NCBI RefSeq assembly: GCF_022539665.2
Contig: NC_081332.1
Location: forward strand, 4,524,803 to 4,588,802
From: Daphnia carinata
Taxonomy: Eukaryota; Arthropoda; Branchiopoda; Diplostraca; Daphniidae
DNA length: 64,000 bases
Reading direction: 5' to 3'
Shown here: positions 22,628 through 35,753 of the stretch, piece by piece
How positions within the stretch are numbered: position 1 is the first letter of the stretch
How the letters are laid out: every line of letters starts with the position of its first letter
Program-made: the position numbers and the translations under genes
The notes under the pieces: generated by a model
The model's input: the letters and a program-made list of their open reading frames with translations, nothing else
The model's database searches: none
What the model was told of the DNA's origin: nothing

Positions 22628-24367
22628 ACACACAGAAAATCCAAACAGACGGGGAAATCGACACGACCGGCAGCTGTTTTTCCCACGCGTTTCTACGTCG
22701 AGTTGGGCCGAAAAAAACAAACAAAACAAACTTAGCGCTGCGGCTGGGAATTTTTGTTTTTTCCCTCCCGTCTTCGTGAGTCTCTCCCATAAGCGACCGT
22801 TCAATTGTTGAATCAATCTTAGATTACACACCGATAGAGAGACGGGGGTGGGGGGAAAAATAGAAAGGCGAAACGAAAGAGGAAATCAAAAATGGCGGAA
22901 TTTTACGTCAAGACTTTGAAAAAAAAAAAAAAAAAAAAGAATTTTCCTTATTGTGCGTGGTGTCGCCATTATGCTTTTGTATTAGCCTTCGGATGGATGG
23001 ATGACAATCGACGGTGTTGCCAAATAAGTTAGTTACGTCATTTGAATTTTTTTTTTTTGTTGTTGTTGTTGTTGTTCTCGTTTTGCTATTGTCGTTACCG
23101 ATGACTTTCACTTTGACGTCTTTGGATAGCTGTCGCGTAATATCGATAGAATCAGCCAGTTACGGCCGACCGATTGCCAGGTATATCAAGCAACAGGCAA
23201 GAAGGTAAAAAAAAAAATGAAGAAAAACACGGACAAAAAAAAAAAAAACGGACTAATTATTGTATAGAATCGCCACAGCTGTCGAGACCTTGAGATCCAT
23301 TGAGCTTAACAGTTGACTGGTTAATAGCTAGTGACGCACTTGCAACAATTTTTTTGTCGTTTTTTTTTTTCTTTTTGTGACCATTGTGGCTGTTGCTGTG
23401 CTGTTGCTATCGTAAACGACTTGTCTTTAAAAAAACCCTCTCCCTTTCGACAATTACTAGCCCGACTGTTTGTTGTAGACTTCTCTTTGTCAAGTCAGGT
23501 CATGTTATATCGTCTCTTTTTTTAAAAAAAAAAAAGCTCTCCTTTTCCCCCCGCTTTCTGAAATGAAAACGACCACGAGTGAAAAAAACAAACGCAAAAG
23601 TGAGAGAAACAAAAAAACAAAAAAACAAAAAATGAGGAATAAATATCTCTCAGCTCAACGGGTAGTGGCTAAATTTAAATCCTCCCGCTGAGCTCGGGCG
23701 AGTTGCCACCAGGGCCAATATCCAATAGGACAACTACCGGCGACCCCCCGTCAACGCAAAAAAAAAAAAAAAAAAAAGAAGAAGAAGAAAAACATCTGAC
23801 GGGTTTTCTTTCTTTTTTTTTTTTTTTTTTTCACCGAAACAACATACACGACAAACTATCGAGAATGAGTCTATGAGACGCTCGGGAATGTGTTCCTCTT
23901 TTTTTTTTTTTTTTTTTTTTTTCGAGTGACAAGCGAAAATAATAATAAAAAAAAAAGTCTGGGGACTATTCGACCCAACAACAACAACAACAACCAGCGT
24001 GAAGAAAGAAAACGAATTTTGATGTTTCTTTTCTTTTTTTCTTTTTCAAAAATGGGAAAACCGATCCAAATATATCCCCGCCCGTTTCTGGAGAATCCAG
24101 GGTGCGGATTGTACCGATGAGCCTGACAACATTTTCCAGTTCTTTTTTTTTTTTTTGTTTTTTTTTTTGTTCTTTCCCTCCCGTCCCGTTTCTACGCGCG
24201 CGCTTGTGCCTGTGTGTGTGTGTTAAGTTGGTTATTTGACGTTGCGCATGTGACGGGATTGATTGGATGAACATGTCACTGCGATTGGCGGCAAATGACT
24301 CTTTCAGCGGCCGCCAAGGAAAGAGATACGTCGTTCTTTCGAATTAAAACAAAACAAAAACAAGGTA

Positions 24368-24369
<2 letters not shown>

Positions 24370-24399
<30 letters not shown>
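24370..24399. repeat. (AT)n microsatellite
   Basis: Fifteen AT units, self-complementary and able to form a cruciform. Confidence 0.95.
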
Positions 24400-24401
<2 letters not shown>

Positions 24402-25235
24402 AAAAAAGAAGGCCATCCCCGAGAGAGGAGAACAAGTAGGCAGCGGGAGCAGAAAAGAAAGAGGAAAAATAAATAAACAGATACGAAAAACTAGGACAAA
24501 TAGAACCGACACTCCGAAAGCGCATAAAGATTTCAGAGTATTACGAGATCGAAACCCTCTCCAAGCGAAAAAAGAAAAGAGATGTGTTTCACATGTGTCC
24601 GTTAAGAGGCTTAGCAGATCGCCACGCAAATGACCAAACCCACTCGCACTGTCTCATTACGTATTTATAGATCAAGAGCGCAACTTGTACATTTTTCAAA
24701 AATGTCAAAAAAAAAAAAAATAAATAAATAAATCAATAATAATAATAAAAAAAAAAATGAAAATCTTTTTTCTCGATTACGGAATAGGGAAATGGCAAGT
24801 CGGCTTTGTTTCTTCTATTCATATTTAGAACCCCCGCTCCCCAATCCCTTTTTGCTTTGCGTGTACGACGTTAGTGGAAAAGAGCAAGGCACCAAACAAG
24901 AGAGAGAGAGAGAGACGGCCATACAACGGCGAGTTCAGCGAGGTTTCATTTCCATCTCAAACGAAACAGAGAAAGAGACAAAAAGGGTAGCGGACTAACT
25001 TTTCTCGTTCTCCGTCGAGATTACAGACTAAAGGCAAAGGCAGAAAGAGGCGCACCGGATAAGATCCGAATAGATGGCGATAGAGGATTGAACTTTTTTT
25101 TTTTTTTTCTTATTTGTAATTATTGACACTGGCCCCTCTGCTAAAAGCATCTGACCGCGCCGTCTTATTCAAAGTATCTTTTCTTCTCCATCTCCTTATA
25201 AAGAAGATGAAGTGAGCCGGATGCAAAAGAAAAAA

Positions 25236-25289
25236 GAAAGGAAAGGAAAGGAAAGGAAAGGAAAGGAAAGGAAAGGAAAGGAAAGGAAA
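25236..25289. repeat. (GAAAG)n pentanucleotide array
   Basis: About eleven purine-only units run into an A tract and then AAAAT units. The whole strand of over 80 nt lacks C. Confidence 0.95.
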
Positions 25290-26504
25290 AAAAAAAAAAT
25301 AAAATAAAATAAAATAGGGGAAAGACGCCGGCCTGAACGACGGGCCGTGGGGAGTTTGGCAATATGCAGATCAGGTCGCCATTGTTGGTTCTGTCATCCG
25401 ATTCGGAGCGAGTTTTCTGAACGCATAATATCGTTTCTCTCTTCTTTACATTCCCCCCCCCCCCTTCTTCAATAAAAGGCCAAAAAAAAAAAAAAAAAAA
25501 AAGAAAAAAGTTTGTTCATTAAGATGGACCCTGATTGGAGAAAACGGAACCCACCGTTTCTCCCTCTCCGCTCACGCTGCTATTCGAGATCGGGATAACG
25601 GAGGGTGGGGGGCAAAAGAAATGAACGAGTTTCATTTTGATGATACCCTCGACATTGGAACAAGGCGAACCAAAACTTTTTGCTGCTCTTCTTCTTCTTC
25701 TTCTTCTTTTTGATTCGACTCTTTTGGATATTTGCACGGGCTTATACAAGATGGACGGATGCCATTTGAAAGCAGAAAAAAAAAACAAAAAAAAAAACCG
25801 GGGCCGGCTGATAGTCAAATGCAAAAGACTTTTGCTTAAACTCCCCGACATGTCGGGGCGACAGCAGAAAAAAAAAAAAAAAAAAAAAACGAATCCTTGA
25901 TTAAACCAACCCTCCCCCTTCCTCCCCCCCCCCCCCGCGAACTACACACACAGTTACACACTTGGAAATAGAAGGGGTTTTCTTTCGTTTTGCATCCGTT
26001 TGATACGGACGCGAGAGAATCTCGGCTCCGTTTGGCACACACTGGCTTCTCTAATATTTAAAGGGGGATAAGAGTGGCCTACTTATTTCCATCTGTTTTT
26101 ATCGGTGCTCATCATCATCGACGGGGCCTAAAAACTAGACGACGCCAGACGGGCCAATCAAGCCGCCCTTTTTTTTTTCCCTTTCGTCCCCACCCTTTTT
26201 TTTACAAGATAAACCTAACCATCGCTTCGGCATAGAAGAAGAATCGCATTGAAACGGAAGGAGATGGATCGAGATGCCATGGCTGGCGGCGGCCAACTTT
26301 TCACGACCCTTTTTCTTTTTTTTTTTTTTCTTCATAATTACCAAAGAAGAAAAAAAGGCAGCGCACATTGGGCTGATACAGTTAAGTAGCGAACAGTTGC
26401 TCGACAAAAGAATGGAGAAAGAGTAATCATCATTTGATTAGAACTCATTTCCTGGAGTGTTTAGGTCTCTTTCGCTTTTGTGTTGCCCTCGCACCCGCCG
26501 ACTT

Positions 26505-26508
<4 letters not shown>

Positions 26509-26548
<40 letters not shown>
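26509..26548. repeat. T40 homopolymer
   Basis: The longest single-base run I found in the window. Confidence 0.95.
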
Positions 26549-26636
26549 CGTGGACCGCGAAACGACAATGTCTTCATCGTCAGTTTTAACAAGAAATAAA
26601 AATTTAAAAAAGAAGACGGTTTTTCTTTTCGACGCG

Positions 26637-26669
<33 letters not shown>

Positions 26670-29035
26670 GATAATGACGACAATAAAAAAAAAAAAAAAA
26701 AACCGAAACGAATAGGAGTTGCTGCTGTGTGTGGTGCGGGGCTGCCGATATTTACCTTGTGGGAAACAAGAACGAGCAGGGGGGGGGGGAGGAAAAGAAA
26801 AAGGGAGGAATAAAAGATGATGGGGACAACAAAAGGTGATTAAGAAATGAAAAAGAAAAAAAAAGAGATACCGACGCCGCCGCTGCCACCTCGACATATA
26901 GAACGCACGCGTGTGTTCTTGGCGGTGGGATATCTTCATCTATCGGCTCCCACATTTTCTTCCTCAGTCGGTTCGTAACAAAAGCTACCTTGATCCCTCC
27001 CCCCCCCTCCTCCACTCCCTTTTTAACTCCCGGTCTCTCAGGGATTTTCTTGTTCGACGCGCATTTTTTGTTTTTTTTTTTTTTTTTTGGTTCAAAAATA
27101 ATTATTTATATTTTATTTTTCCTTCATCGCCACAAGAAGAATGAAAAAAATGAAGACATAACGGCGGCGGCGGTGTCTCTTTTAAAGTTTCTTAGCCAAC
27201 AAAAACAGTTGCGCATCGGCTAGTAGGAACGATGTTGGAAATAATAAAAATAATAAAAAAAAAAAAAAAAAAAAAAAAAACCCAGCAAGCAGAAACAAGT
27301 GAAGTAGAGAGAAAATAGGGGGCAACAAAGTTAATCGACGCCGACAAAAGGTGTGCGACGCGCGCACAGCTTGCGGGATTGCGCGGCTATTGTCTCCGCA
27401 CGGTGACATCGAAACTGACGTCACCCGCGGATGAAGATGCAAGTAGATCACAAGTCAAGCAAATCGCAAACGAAAAAAAAACAGAATCTTTCTCCTATTT
27501 ACAAAAATAGGAAAGAAAATACCGAAAAGACATTCCGATCGGCCATCATTTTCAAATTCAAAGTCATTTCACAACTATAAAAAAGAGGCGAAAAAAAAAA
27601 AATAAATAAATAAAAAATAAATAAATAAAAATTGCGGAACAAATACAGAGATACGTGTACGGGACTGTGAGACGAGGATGCGCTTGGCTAACGGACCGTA
27701 CTGGCGTCCAATAGTCGAGTGCTTCGTCTCACCAGAAAAAAAAAGAAAATCGATTCCTGCCCATCATCATCAAAAAAAAAAAAAAAAAAAAGAAGAAGAA
27801 GAGAACCAACTGCTTCCTGAAAAGCGGAATGATAGTTGGAGGGTTGCTGTCATTTTTCGTTTTCCAAGAAGTTGATGATGATGATGGACATGGGCGTCAC
27901 CAATACGTGCATCCGTTCGATGTTTTTTTTTCTTTCTATTCTCTCATCCGCCGTCTGTCTCATGAACGGGAGACGGCGCGCCATGACCCACACACACAAA
28001 TTGAACGGGAGAGACCACTGCCGCCACCAGTTGCCCCCGAGAGTCGATTGGCGACGGACAAAATAATCGACCTGACTACTCCTACCGCTATTACACACAC
28101 ACAGCCGCTGTGTACGCCGCCAGTCCAGGTCGAGACCTGTTGATCTACTGTTTGTTTTTTTTTTTTTTTTTTTTTTCTGGAACAAAATGCCCTGCAGGAG
28201 CGATGGGATTGTTCACCTTCGATGCAATCACGTCTATTAAAAACACCCAAAATAAGAAGAAAAAGAAGAGTAACGAAAAAAAAAGGGGGGGGGGAAGGGA
28301 AGCAATGAGATAATGGGTCCGTGTTACTCTTCTTCTTTGACAGTCTCCTTTTCTTCTTCTTCTTCTTCTCATAGTCGATTATTTCTTTGTGGCTATTGTG
28401 TGTTTTGTTGACTCCCGCTGGCAATGCTGCCAGCCATTTATTATATAAATGTGTCCCCCCCCCCCCCCACCTTTTTTCTTTCTCTCCATTTTTATTGGTT
28501 TTATTTGAAATTTTCTTCTTTTTTTTTTTTTGGTGGGGCGGCTTTGGTGCCATTCGCCAGCCGACTGTTTTTTTTTTAATTGGTTTATTTTCTTTCTTTG
28601 GTTGTGTGTATAACAGACGATCACGAAGACCCTTTTTTTTTGCGGTTTGGCGGGACTTGTTTCATTTTTAACCGCTGGTATTTTTCTTCTTTTCTGTTGT
28701 ACTACCAATTCGACGGGTGCAAGAGTAATAAAGCTTCATTTCCGTTCCATAAGCGGGCACGACACGTACACACACACACACACACGTAGACTGGCTTGTG
28801 TATACCGGTCGTCAGGTGATGATGATGATGATGATGAAGGAGAGGAACGAAAGCACCAACACAACAACGGCCAACAACAAAAAAAAATAAAAATAAAAAT
28901 AAAAATCTAAAATGATGGGGGTAAAGGCGGGGCTTGCGGCCTCCCGGCGTCTTCCAGATATATAAACGACGCATAATAAGTATAACTTCTTCTCCAGCAG
29001 AAATAAAGAGAACACATTCGGATAAAAGAGTTGCA

Positions 29036-29066
<31 letters not shown>

Positions 29067-29460
29067 GAAAGAGAGATAATAATATCATAGTGTGGGTCGA
29101 TAGTCAAATGCTGCCGGGAGCATTAAAAAAAGAAAAGAGTTCCTACATCGAGCGGGCGATGAAGGTTTTGACCGTGGGAGAATTCGACGGAGCCAAACGA
29201 AACGGCGCAAAAACCCTGCCGCCACCTCTACACACTGAGAGGTCGTCCTCATCTTCCAGCTCCTCTTCTCCTCTTCTTCTTCTTCTTCTTCTTGTTATTA
29301 TTATTATGATGATGATTTCTTGTTCCCCCTTCTCTTCTTATTGCCATCTTTTTTTTTAAACTTCGAAATGCGGTGATAGTGTGTGGTAGCTTCTTGTGGT
29401 TCTGGTTCAATCGCTCTTTATTTTCATTTCTTTTCTCGAAAACTTATTACCCGAACAAGG

Positions 29461-29493
<33 letters not shown>

Positions 29494-31281
29494 CCATTCG
29501 AAAATGATTGCATCAAACACACACACACACAAAAAAGTGGCATTGCCATTGAAAGAAAAGGTTTTTTTTTTTTTTTCTTTTAAAGATCATGGAGTCACCA
29601 CACAACACGGCAGTGATTAGCGGTTTGACTGGCACTTTTTATGAAAGATGAAGAAAAAAGAAAGAAATGGTTTGAAACCAGTCGACCAAGAGAGCGCCAG
29701 GGTGCCGACTGATGTGTGTGTGTGTGTGTCTCTTTGTACTGTTTGTAACCCACAAATAAAAAGGAGAACAGAAATATTGTCCGGCTAAGGCAAAGCTCAT
29801 TTGACTGGAAAACGCCGAAAATGTGTGTGTGTGTGTGTGCGAGTCTGGCAGCGGTCAATCATTTCAAATTTTCCTTTGCTTCCCCCGCGCTTCATCTCCT
29901 TTTTTAGTTATGTATCAGATCGTTCTCAGTAAACTTTGATTGCTCCTTTAAAAAAAAAAAACCAAACGCGAGCGAGGAGGTAAAAAAAAAAAAAAAAAAT
30001 GGCAGGTAAATCAAATGAAAAAAAGAAATGAGAAATAAATGCAAGAAAACTCTTGTACGAACAGACATGGATGCATAAGAATGATTTCCCCCCTCTGGGC
30101 GCTCTATATATTATCGTTCTCCCCCCTTTTTTTTTTTTCGCTTTTTCTGCCCTGTGTTTACGAAAAAGAGACGGAACACAATCGGGAAAGTCCAACCCAC
30201 ACAGCCCAAGAAAAAAGAAAAAAGAAAAAAGAAAAAAAACTAAAACAAGTGAAAATCCTTTCGCTATACCTATAATCTATAGCAATATATGTTGGCCTGC
30301 TCGTTTCATTTCCCTTGCCGTCTAGACCGAAAAACATCAAGAGCGCAACAATTTCTATAAGAGGCTACACATGAAAAAAAAAAAAAAAAAAAGACGAGCG
30401 CAACAGGTTGGTTTTTTTTTTTCTTTTTTTTTTGCTGGGCGCTTGCCCAGTCAGCCGTTGAATACGGCCGATAAGTCATCCACGCACACACAACACAGCT
30501 CTCTCTCTCTTTCTGTAGACTTCTTATCTCTTCACTCCATTGCTTCGCAACGGAATAATGGGCTTATAATTACCGCGTTTCAGGTAAACCTCGAGCCATA
30601 TGCGAGTCAGTCCCCCCCCCTCCTCTCAATACATCGGCCTTCTTCGAACGTTAGACTTTTGAAACGATGAGAAAACGACATCTGCTCTATCGAGAAATAA
30701 GAAGAAAAAAAAAATGTGAAAAACCACAAAAGGTCGAGCAAAGTATATGGCAAACACGCACGCTCACGGTCCCCCCCCCACTCCCGATGAATGGCGTTCA
30801 GGTTGACTGACGCAGTCTTGCGGCTTCTTCCCTTTTTTTTTTTTTCCTAATTCTTATATTCTTTTCACAAGTAAAAAAAACATACTTCACAGGATGATGG
30901 AGAACGTCCAGCAGTAAGTAGTCGTACTACCGTAACATTCCTCCTTTATGGCCCCAACGTTGCAACACACGCATCGATATATACACGAGTTAGAAAGAAA
31001 AAAAAAAAAAGAGAAAGATTACGAGACCGTGGCGTTAAGGAAAAATCCAGAAGGAAAAGAGAAAAAAAAAAAAAAAAAACAAGCGACAGATCCAATCAAA
31101 AACGCTCATTTTGTTCGGCCAAGATTCCCTTCGCTAAAGAAATATCAAGAATTCTTCTAATGAAATATCGGGACAAGACAAGAAGGACGCAGAGGGGGGG
31201 GGAGGGGAGGAGAAAGACTATGAATACCAAGCTGTGTGTGTGAGTGTGTGACAGAGACAAGGTATAGACGCAAGTTTTCAA

Positions 31282-31318
<37 letters not shown>

Positions 31319-31429
31319 GACTCCCAAAAGTCCTATCAGATCTTGTCCGACAGAAATGACAGGCTTTAAACTAGACGAATGAGGAGAAGCAGGAGATGGG
31401 GGAGAGAGAGAGAAAGAGAAGAGAGAAAT

Positions 31430-31500
31430 CCCGTGTTTCTGTGGGACCCGAAACATGAGCGACCCGGCACTATCCACTACACCACTCTCCTGATTCCGAA
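31430..31500 (-). repeat. tRNA-derived (SINE-like) fragment
   Basis: On the minus strand a box-A-like TGGTGTAGTGGAT (31,472-31,484) is followed by a box-B-like GTTTCGGGTCCC (31,443-31,454). The spacing is that of an internal RNA polymerase III promoter. The stems do not close into a proper tRNA, so a tRNA-derived SINE head or a decayed tRNA is more likely than a working tRNA. Confidence 0.4.
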
Positions 31501-32547
31501 AGGGCCTCAAATCATCAGCGGTTTGACAAAAGCTACCTAGTAAGAAGAGAGGTGGGGGGGGGGGGGGGACTAGCTTTTCTTTTTCTTTTTTTTTCAATCT
31601 CAACTGTGGAAAAAAAATAAAAAAATAAAAAAATAAAATAGGCACGAAAGGACACCCGAAAAAAGAAAGAAAAATCAAACAAACTTTTGGTCCTCCTGTC
31701 TCAAGTCCTTGCACAGATGGTACCGTCAGAAAAAAACAAAACAAAAAAACAAAACAAAACAAGGCCAGTCGCCCAATTTGAATGGGACGTGATGGGAAGA
31801 CAACACCGCAAAAGAATCCGAGAGCCCTGCCTTTTCGAAAATGTTTTTTTTTTTTTTTTCTTTCCCTATTTAATTTTCTTTTCTTCTCTCTTGATGGCTT
31901 GTCAATATCACAGAGGCCCCCCCCCCCTAAACTCTGTCCCCGTTATTCAAGAGCGACAGGCAATGACGAGCAAACGGAGAAAACACGTGAACATTGTTCG
32001 AAAGGAAAAGAGGCCTTTTCTTCTTCTTCTTCTTCTTCTTCTTCTTTGCCTGACGAGTTTCCCAAACGGGCAAGAGATCAGACATAAGAAGAGACTAATA
32101 ACAACACATTTTTACCAATCGACCTTCTTTTTTTTTTTCTTGTTCGCCCTCCTTTTTTGTTGGCCTCAGAGTCCTCGGAACGATGTAACTTGTCAACTGC
32201 GTGCCTCATCACTTCATTAGAGATTTTATTTAGTTATTTTTTTTTTTTTCAAAGTATTTTTGGTAGAGAGGCGTAAAACAAAAGAACAACCCAAATGAAA
32301 AAGTCTAAACGCGGCAATATTCCAGCTAATAAAAAATCATCAACGCTGTTTTCATTTTTTGTTTGTCTTGTTTGTTTTTCTATTTTGAAGGTTGGCATAC
32401 CGAGGCTGAAGGCACACAAAGACTTGGAACTCATCCCACAATGCCGGAAAGAAAGAAAGAAAGAAAACGTACATGTTCCATCTTTTCTCCCGAGTCTCTT
32501 ATGCCTTTTTGTTTTATTCTTCAACATTTTATTCAAATGAATTCGGC

Positions 32548-32578
<31 letters not shown>

Positions 32579-32781
32579 TAGAAAAAAGAAACGAAATGAA
32601 ACACCAGGATGCGGTTGGCGGCAATATATATAGCCCAGTCGGAATGACAACATTTAACCTGTAACAGTAGTGACGGGTTCCTGCCGCACACCTGGCCTCC
32701 GCCTGCCTTCTGCTTCTTCCTAATGCTACGCTCTTCCTCTCTCCCTCCTCCCTCATACATCCACACTAGTAGGGCTATGTG

Positions 32782-32782
<1 letters not shown>

Positions 32783-32822
<40 letters not shown>
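32783..32822. repeat. (AC)n microsatellite
   Basis: A perfect run of about 20 AC units in the large cut intron. Confidence 0.95.
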
Positions 32823-32824
<2 letters not shown>

Positions 32825-33643
32825 TAGACAACCAGTGATGGTAATCTCCTCCATCGTGGATGATTAATCATCAAGCAAAGAGAGAAGCCAAAAGGGCTCG
32901 GCTTTGGTTTGGGTCGGAATGCCTTGAGCTGAATTGACAACAAGTTGGAAAAAGTGAAGATAAAATAAACAAAACAAAAGAATCTCGCTGGCCTATAAAG
33001 AAAATGAAGAAAAGAAAAAAAAAAAAAAAAATGCCCGTCTGTGTCACCATCGGCCGTCTCACACACAAATACAAACGTAATTTTTCTACTCGTTACGCGC
33101 GCACGCATCAATGTTTGCATATTGACGAACGATCACCAAACACGAAGCGCTTCGCAATCGATAGCGAACGAACGACGAAGAAAAGAAGCCTACAGAGAAC
33201 CGCCGCTTTCATTAATTGGATCAAATTCATCGGCCGACTAATGACTTTTTCCTTTTTCTTTTTTTTTTATTCACCCTTCAAACTTTCCCATTTCTCATTC
33301 GCTCGTCTTCTCAGATTTTTGTTTTAAAAAAGGAAGTAGAATTTTCTATAGGCCAACTTTTTTCGGGAGGGGGGGGGGGAGTTCAAATCACCGTCGCTCC
33401 GCGTTTTCAAAAAAAAAAAAAAAAAAAAATCAAAATAAAATACAATCGATGCTCATATTCACCGAATACATACAATATATTAAGAAGCCCGCCCTGATTA
33501 ATGATCCAAAGCCATTGCCGGTACTCGGCGCCAAACCAATGACGCACGTTGATCATCGTTTTTTTTCTTCTTCTTTGAATCATAAAAATAATCGAATCGC
33601 GATCCGCAGCACAAGATCCACATACCCACAAAAAATCCCACCA

Positions 33644-33674
<31 letters not shown>

Positions 33675-33709
33675 CAAAAAAAAAAAATTTAAATAAAGGG
33701 GTTTCCTAC

Positions 33710-34473
33710 CTTTGCGAGGAATCAGAGATTTGAGGAGGAGGATGGCGGCCTCGTCGCAGGCCCACGCGTGCATCTTGCGGTAAGAGTCGCGGCCTTTCTC
33801 CGTCAACTTGTCCCACGGTTTCGGCTTGGACAGGAGCTCAGAGACGGTGCCCTGAGATAAGCCCAGCACGAACTTGGCAAAGAGACGCTGGCCAATGTTG
33901 TGCATCGAGAGGAGCTCGCGGACGCCGCGCGATATGGCCAAAGTGTCCAGCGCTTGGCTGGCGTAGCGCTCCATGGTGGCGCGCAGCATTTCCTGGAGCC
34001 GGGCCTCGAGCGGGTTGCTCTTGGCCAGCAGCGAAGTCAATCCTTCCGGTAGGGACATAAGCGAGGCCAAAGCGGCGGCTGACGGCTCGCCGCCTTCGCT
34101 GCCGTTGCCCATTCCGCCGTTGCCGCTGCCCGGGCCGCCGAATCCCGGGTAGACGCCTCCGCGGGTGATGAACTCTTGCTGGAGCCGGGCAAGATGCGAA
34201 TCTTCCCAGCTAGGCCAGCCCGGTAGTGTGGTAATACCGCAAGAATTGGGCGTCGACGCGTTGACTTGCTGCCCCTGCTGGCCGCTCGGCGTAGAAGGGC
34301 ATCGGGGTGCCGTCGTTGGCGTAGTCGACGGCCCGTCGGCCGTCGTCGTTCTCGTCGGCGTCCGCTGGCCGAACAAGGTGCTGTTGTTTTCTTCCGCGCC
34401 GTTGTCGCTGCCCGGACTGGAGGCTCTGGCGCGATCGGGCGACGTCAAGCGTCGCTCTTGTTGTTGCTGTTGC

Positions 34474-34505
<32 letters not shown>

Positions 34506-35023
34506 CAGCTGTTGCTGCTGGTGGTGGCTGAGCATGGAAGCTTCGAGTGATCTCCGCCAGTGGAGCAGCATGTCCTCGTTGAAGAAATGTCCGAGCGACC
34601 CGAGGCCCAAAACCGGATGGAAGACGGGCGGCAGGTGTCGCGGACCGACCAGAGATGAGGCGCCGACGAAAGGCGAAAATGGCGGTGGCGGTCCGACGTG
34701 AGCGCCGACCGATGCCGACGCGGCCGCGGCGGCTGCTGCCGCCGCCGCCGCCATCGGGCTGTTCAAACCGAGTCTCGTCGACGATGGCATGTCGTTGTCC
34801 TCGTCGTCGTCGTCGTCGTCCTCGATGTTGTTGTTGTTGTTGTTGTTGTTCGCGGAACGATCGCCTTGCTGGCAATCTGTCGCTTTGCTCTTGTTGTTGT
34901 TGTCGTTGGCCGTGCCGGCGTCGATGGCGCCGCTGGAAGACAATGCGGCCGGACCGGGCGATGCCGACGAGGAAGACGACGGTGGAGGTGATGGAGGTGA
35001 AGTTTCTTCCAGCGGAAGTGTCA
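33710..35023 (-). CDS. cut: cut exon with CUT domain 1
   Basis: This large exon (1,314 nt from the acceptor AAAACAG, or 1,332 nt if the acceptor at 35,041 is used) encodes a long disordered region followed by CUT domain 1. The disordered part holds poly-N, an acidic run, a poly-Ala tract, GHFFNEDMLLHWRRSLE, and a His/Gln-rich tract near 34,450-34,530. The last 85 or so residues (about 33,711-33,970) contain LDTLAISRGVRELLSMHNIG, LFAKFVLGLSQGTVSELL, SKPKPWDKLTEKGRDSY and MHAWACDEAA. These are nearly identical to Drosophila CUT1, which is unlike vertebrate CUT1 in the same way. CUT domains bind DNA together with the homeodomain. The exon ends in phase 1 (PRK plus G) at GTAGGA. The weak polypyrimidine tract leaves the precise 5' edge uncertain by 18 nt. 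Confidence 0.93.
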
Positions 35024-35043
35024 CTGTTTTCTCTTCTTCTCCT

Positions 35044-35079
<36 letters not shown>

Positions 35080-35110
35080 CAGACGATTTGCGGGAATGAT
35101 GCAGACGAAC

Positions 35111-35143
<33 letters not shown>

Positions 35144-35636
35144 GAGAGTGGATGAGCAACCAGTGTCGCCAGATTTACGAGCAAATACTCAACCGATTAT
35201 GGGGATTTTTTTTTTCTTTTTCTTTTTTTAAGTCGAGAGGGAGAGGAGATTTGATTGTAGGAGGTATAACACGCCGAAAAAAAAAAAAAGTAGGAGAATT
35301 TCGTATTCCGCGATGGGAAAAATCAGATGAGCGCGCACGCAAAAAACATCAACGGGAGGCGCGTCAACATCCGTTCGGCAATTCGCAAAAGAGCGACAAA
35401 AGAAGTACATAAAGAAAAAAAGAAAAAAGGTTTCGAAGCGAGCTCCTTTTTTGGCCAGAAAAAGGTTCGCACATTTACCTTCAGCTTTAAAACAAATGCA
35501 CAACAAGATGATTATCAACGAAAAAAAAATTGTGATTTTTGTTTTCGAGAGGAGGGAAGGTGATGGATGGTATAGTGCGGATATCGGTGCAAATTTTGAA
35601 CGGGGGCGAACGTAAGAAATGAAATGGGGTGCTTAC

Positions 35637-35753
35637 CTTGCAGCTCACTGTTGGCCACTTTGAGGGCCGTGTTCTCCGACTGTAGGGCTTTATTGCGTTC
35701 CAGCAGCAAAACCTCCAACGGTTTGTTGCCGCCAGCCAATGCGGAAGTGGATA
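35637..35753 (-). CDS. cut: last shared exon of cut and CASP ([15 protein letters not shown])
   Basis: This is a 117-nt exon entering with two bases and leaving with one base (G) before GTAAGC. It encodes [18 protein letters not shown] and then [14 protein letters not shown], which matches vertebrate [23 protein letters not shown]. In vertebrates this is where CUX1 and CASP diverge. Here the phase-1 donor at 35,637 fits both the CUT1 exon (starts with two bases at 35,023 or 35,041) and the CASP exon at 6,987 (starts GC, making a Gly codon). The acceptor follows a long poly-T tract and TTTTAG. This makes it the splicing decision point of the locus. Confidence 0.92.

Larger units (their letters stand above)
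19079..33709 (-). other. large cut intron after the CUT1 exon
   Basis: This 14.6-kb intron consists mainly of AT-rich sequence with dozens of A/T runs, several C/G runs and many simple repeats. It contains a tRNA-like fragment near 31.45 kb and twin copies of a short motif before poly(T) at 26.63 and 27.05 kb. I found no open frame with real sequence complexity on either strand. Large cut introns could hold enhancers, but none can be named from sequence alone. Confidence 0.6.

Noticed and set aside
23650-23760. tRNA-like stretch on the plus strand (CAGCTCAACGGGTAGTGG ...)
   Set aside because: There is some resemblance to box A, but no acceptable box B or stem pairing, so I did not annotate it.
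34210-35184. A 324-codon minus-strand frame overlapping the CUT1 exon
   Set aside because: It is another frame of the same triplet-rich exon. It lacks any recognisable motif, while the CUT1 frame matches Drosophila Cut closely.
34655-35412. Overlapping plus-strand frames of 97-207 codons
   Set aside because: They are opposite the CUT1 exon and consist of Arg, Cys, Leu or Ser runs produced by the antisense of Gln/Asn/Asp triplets.
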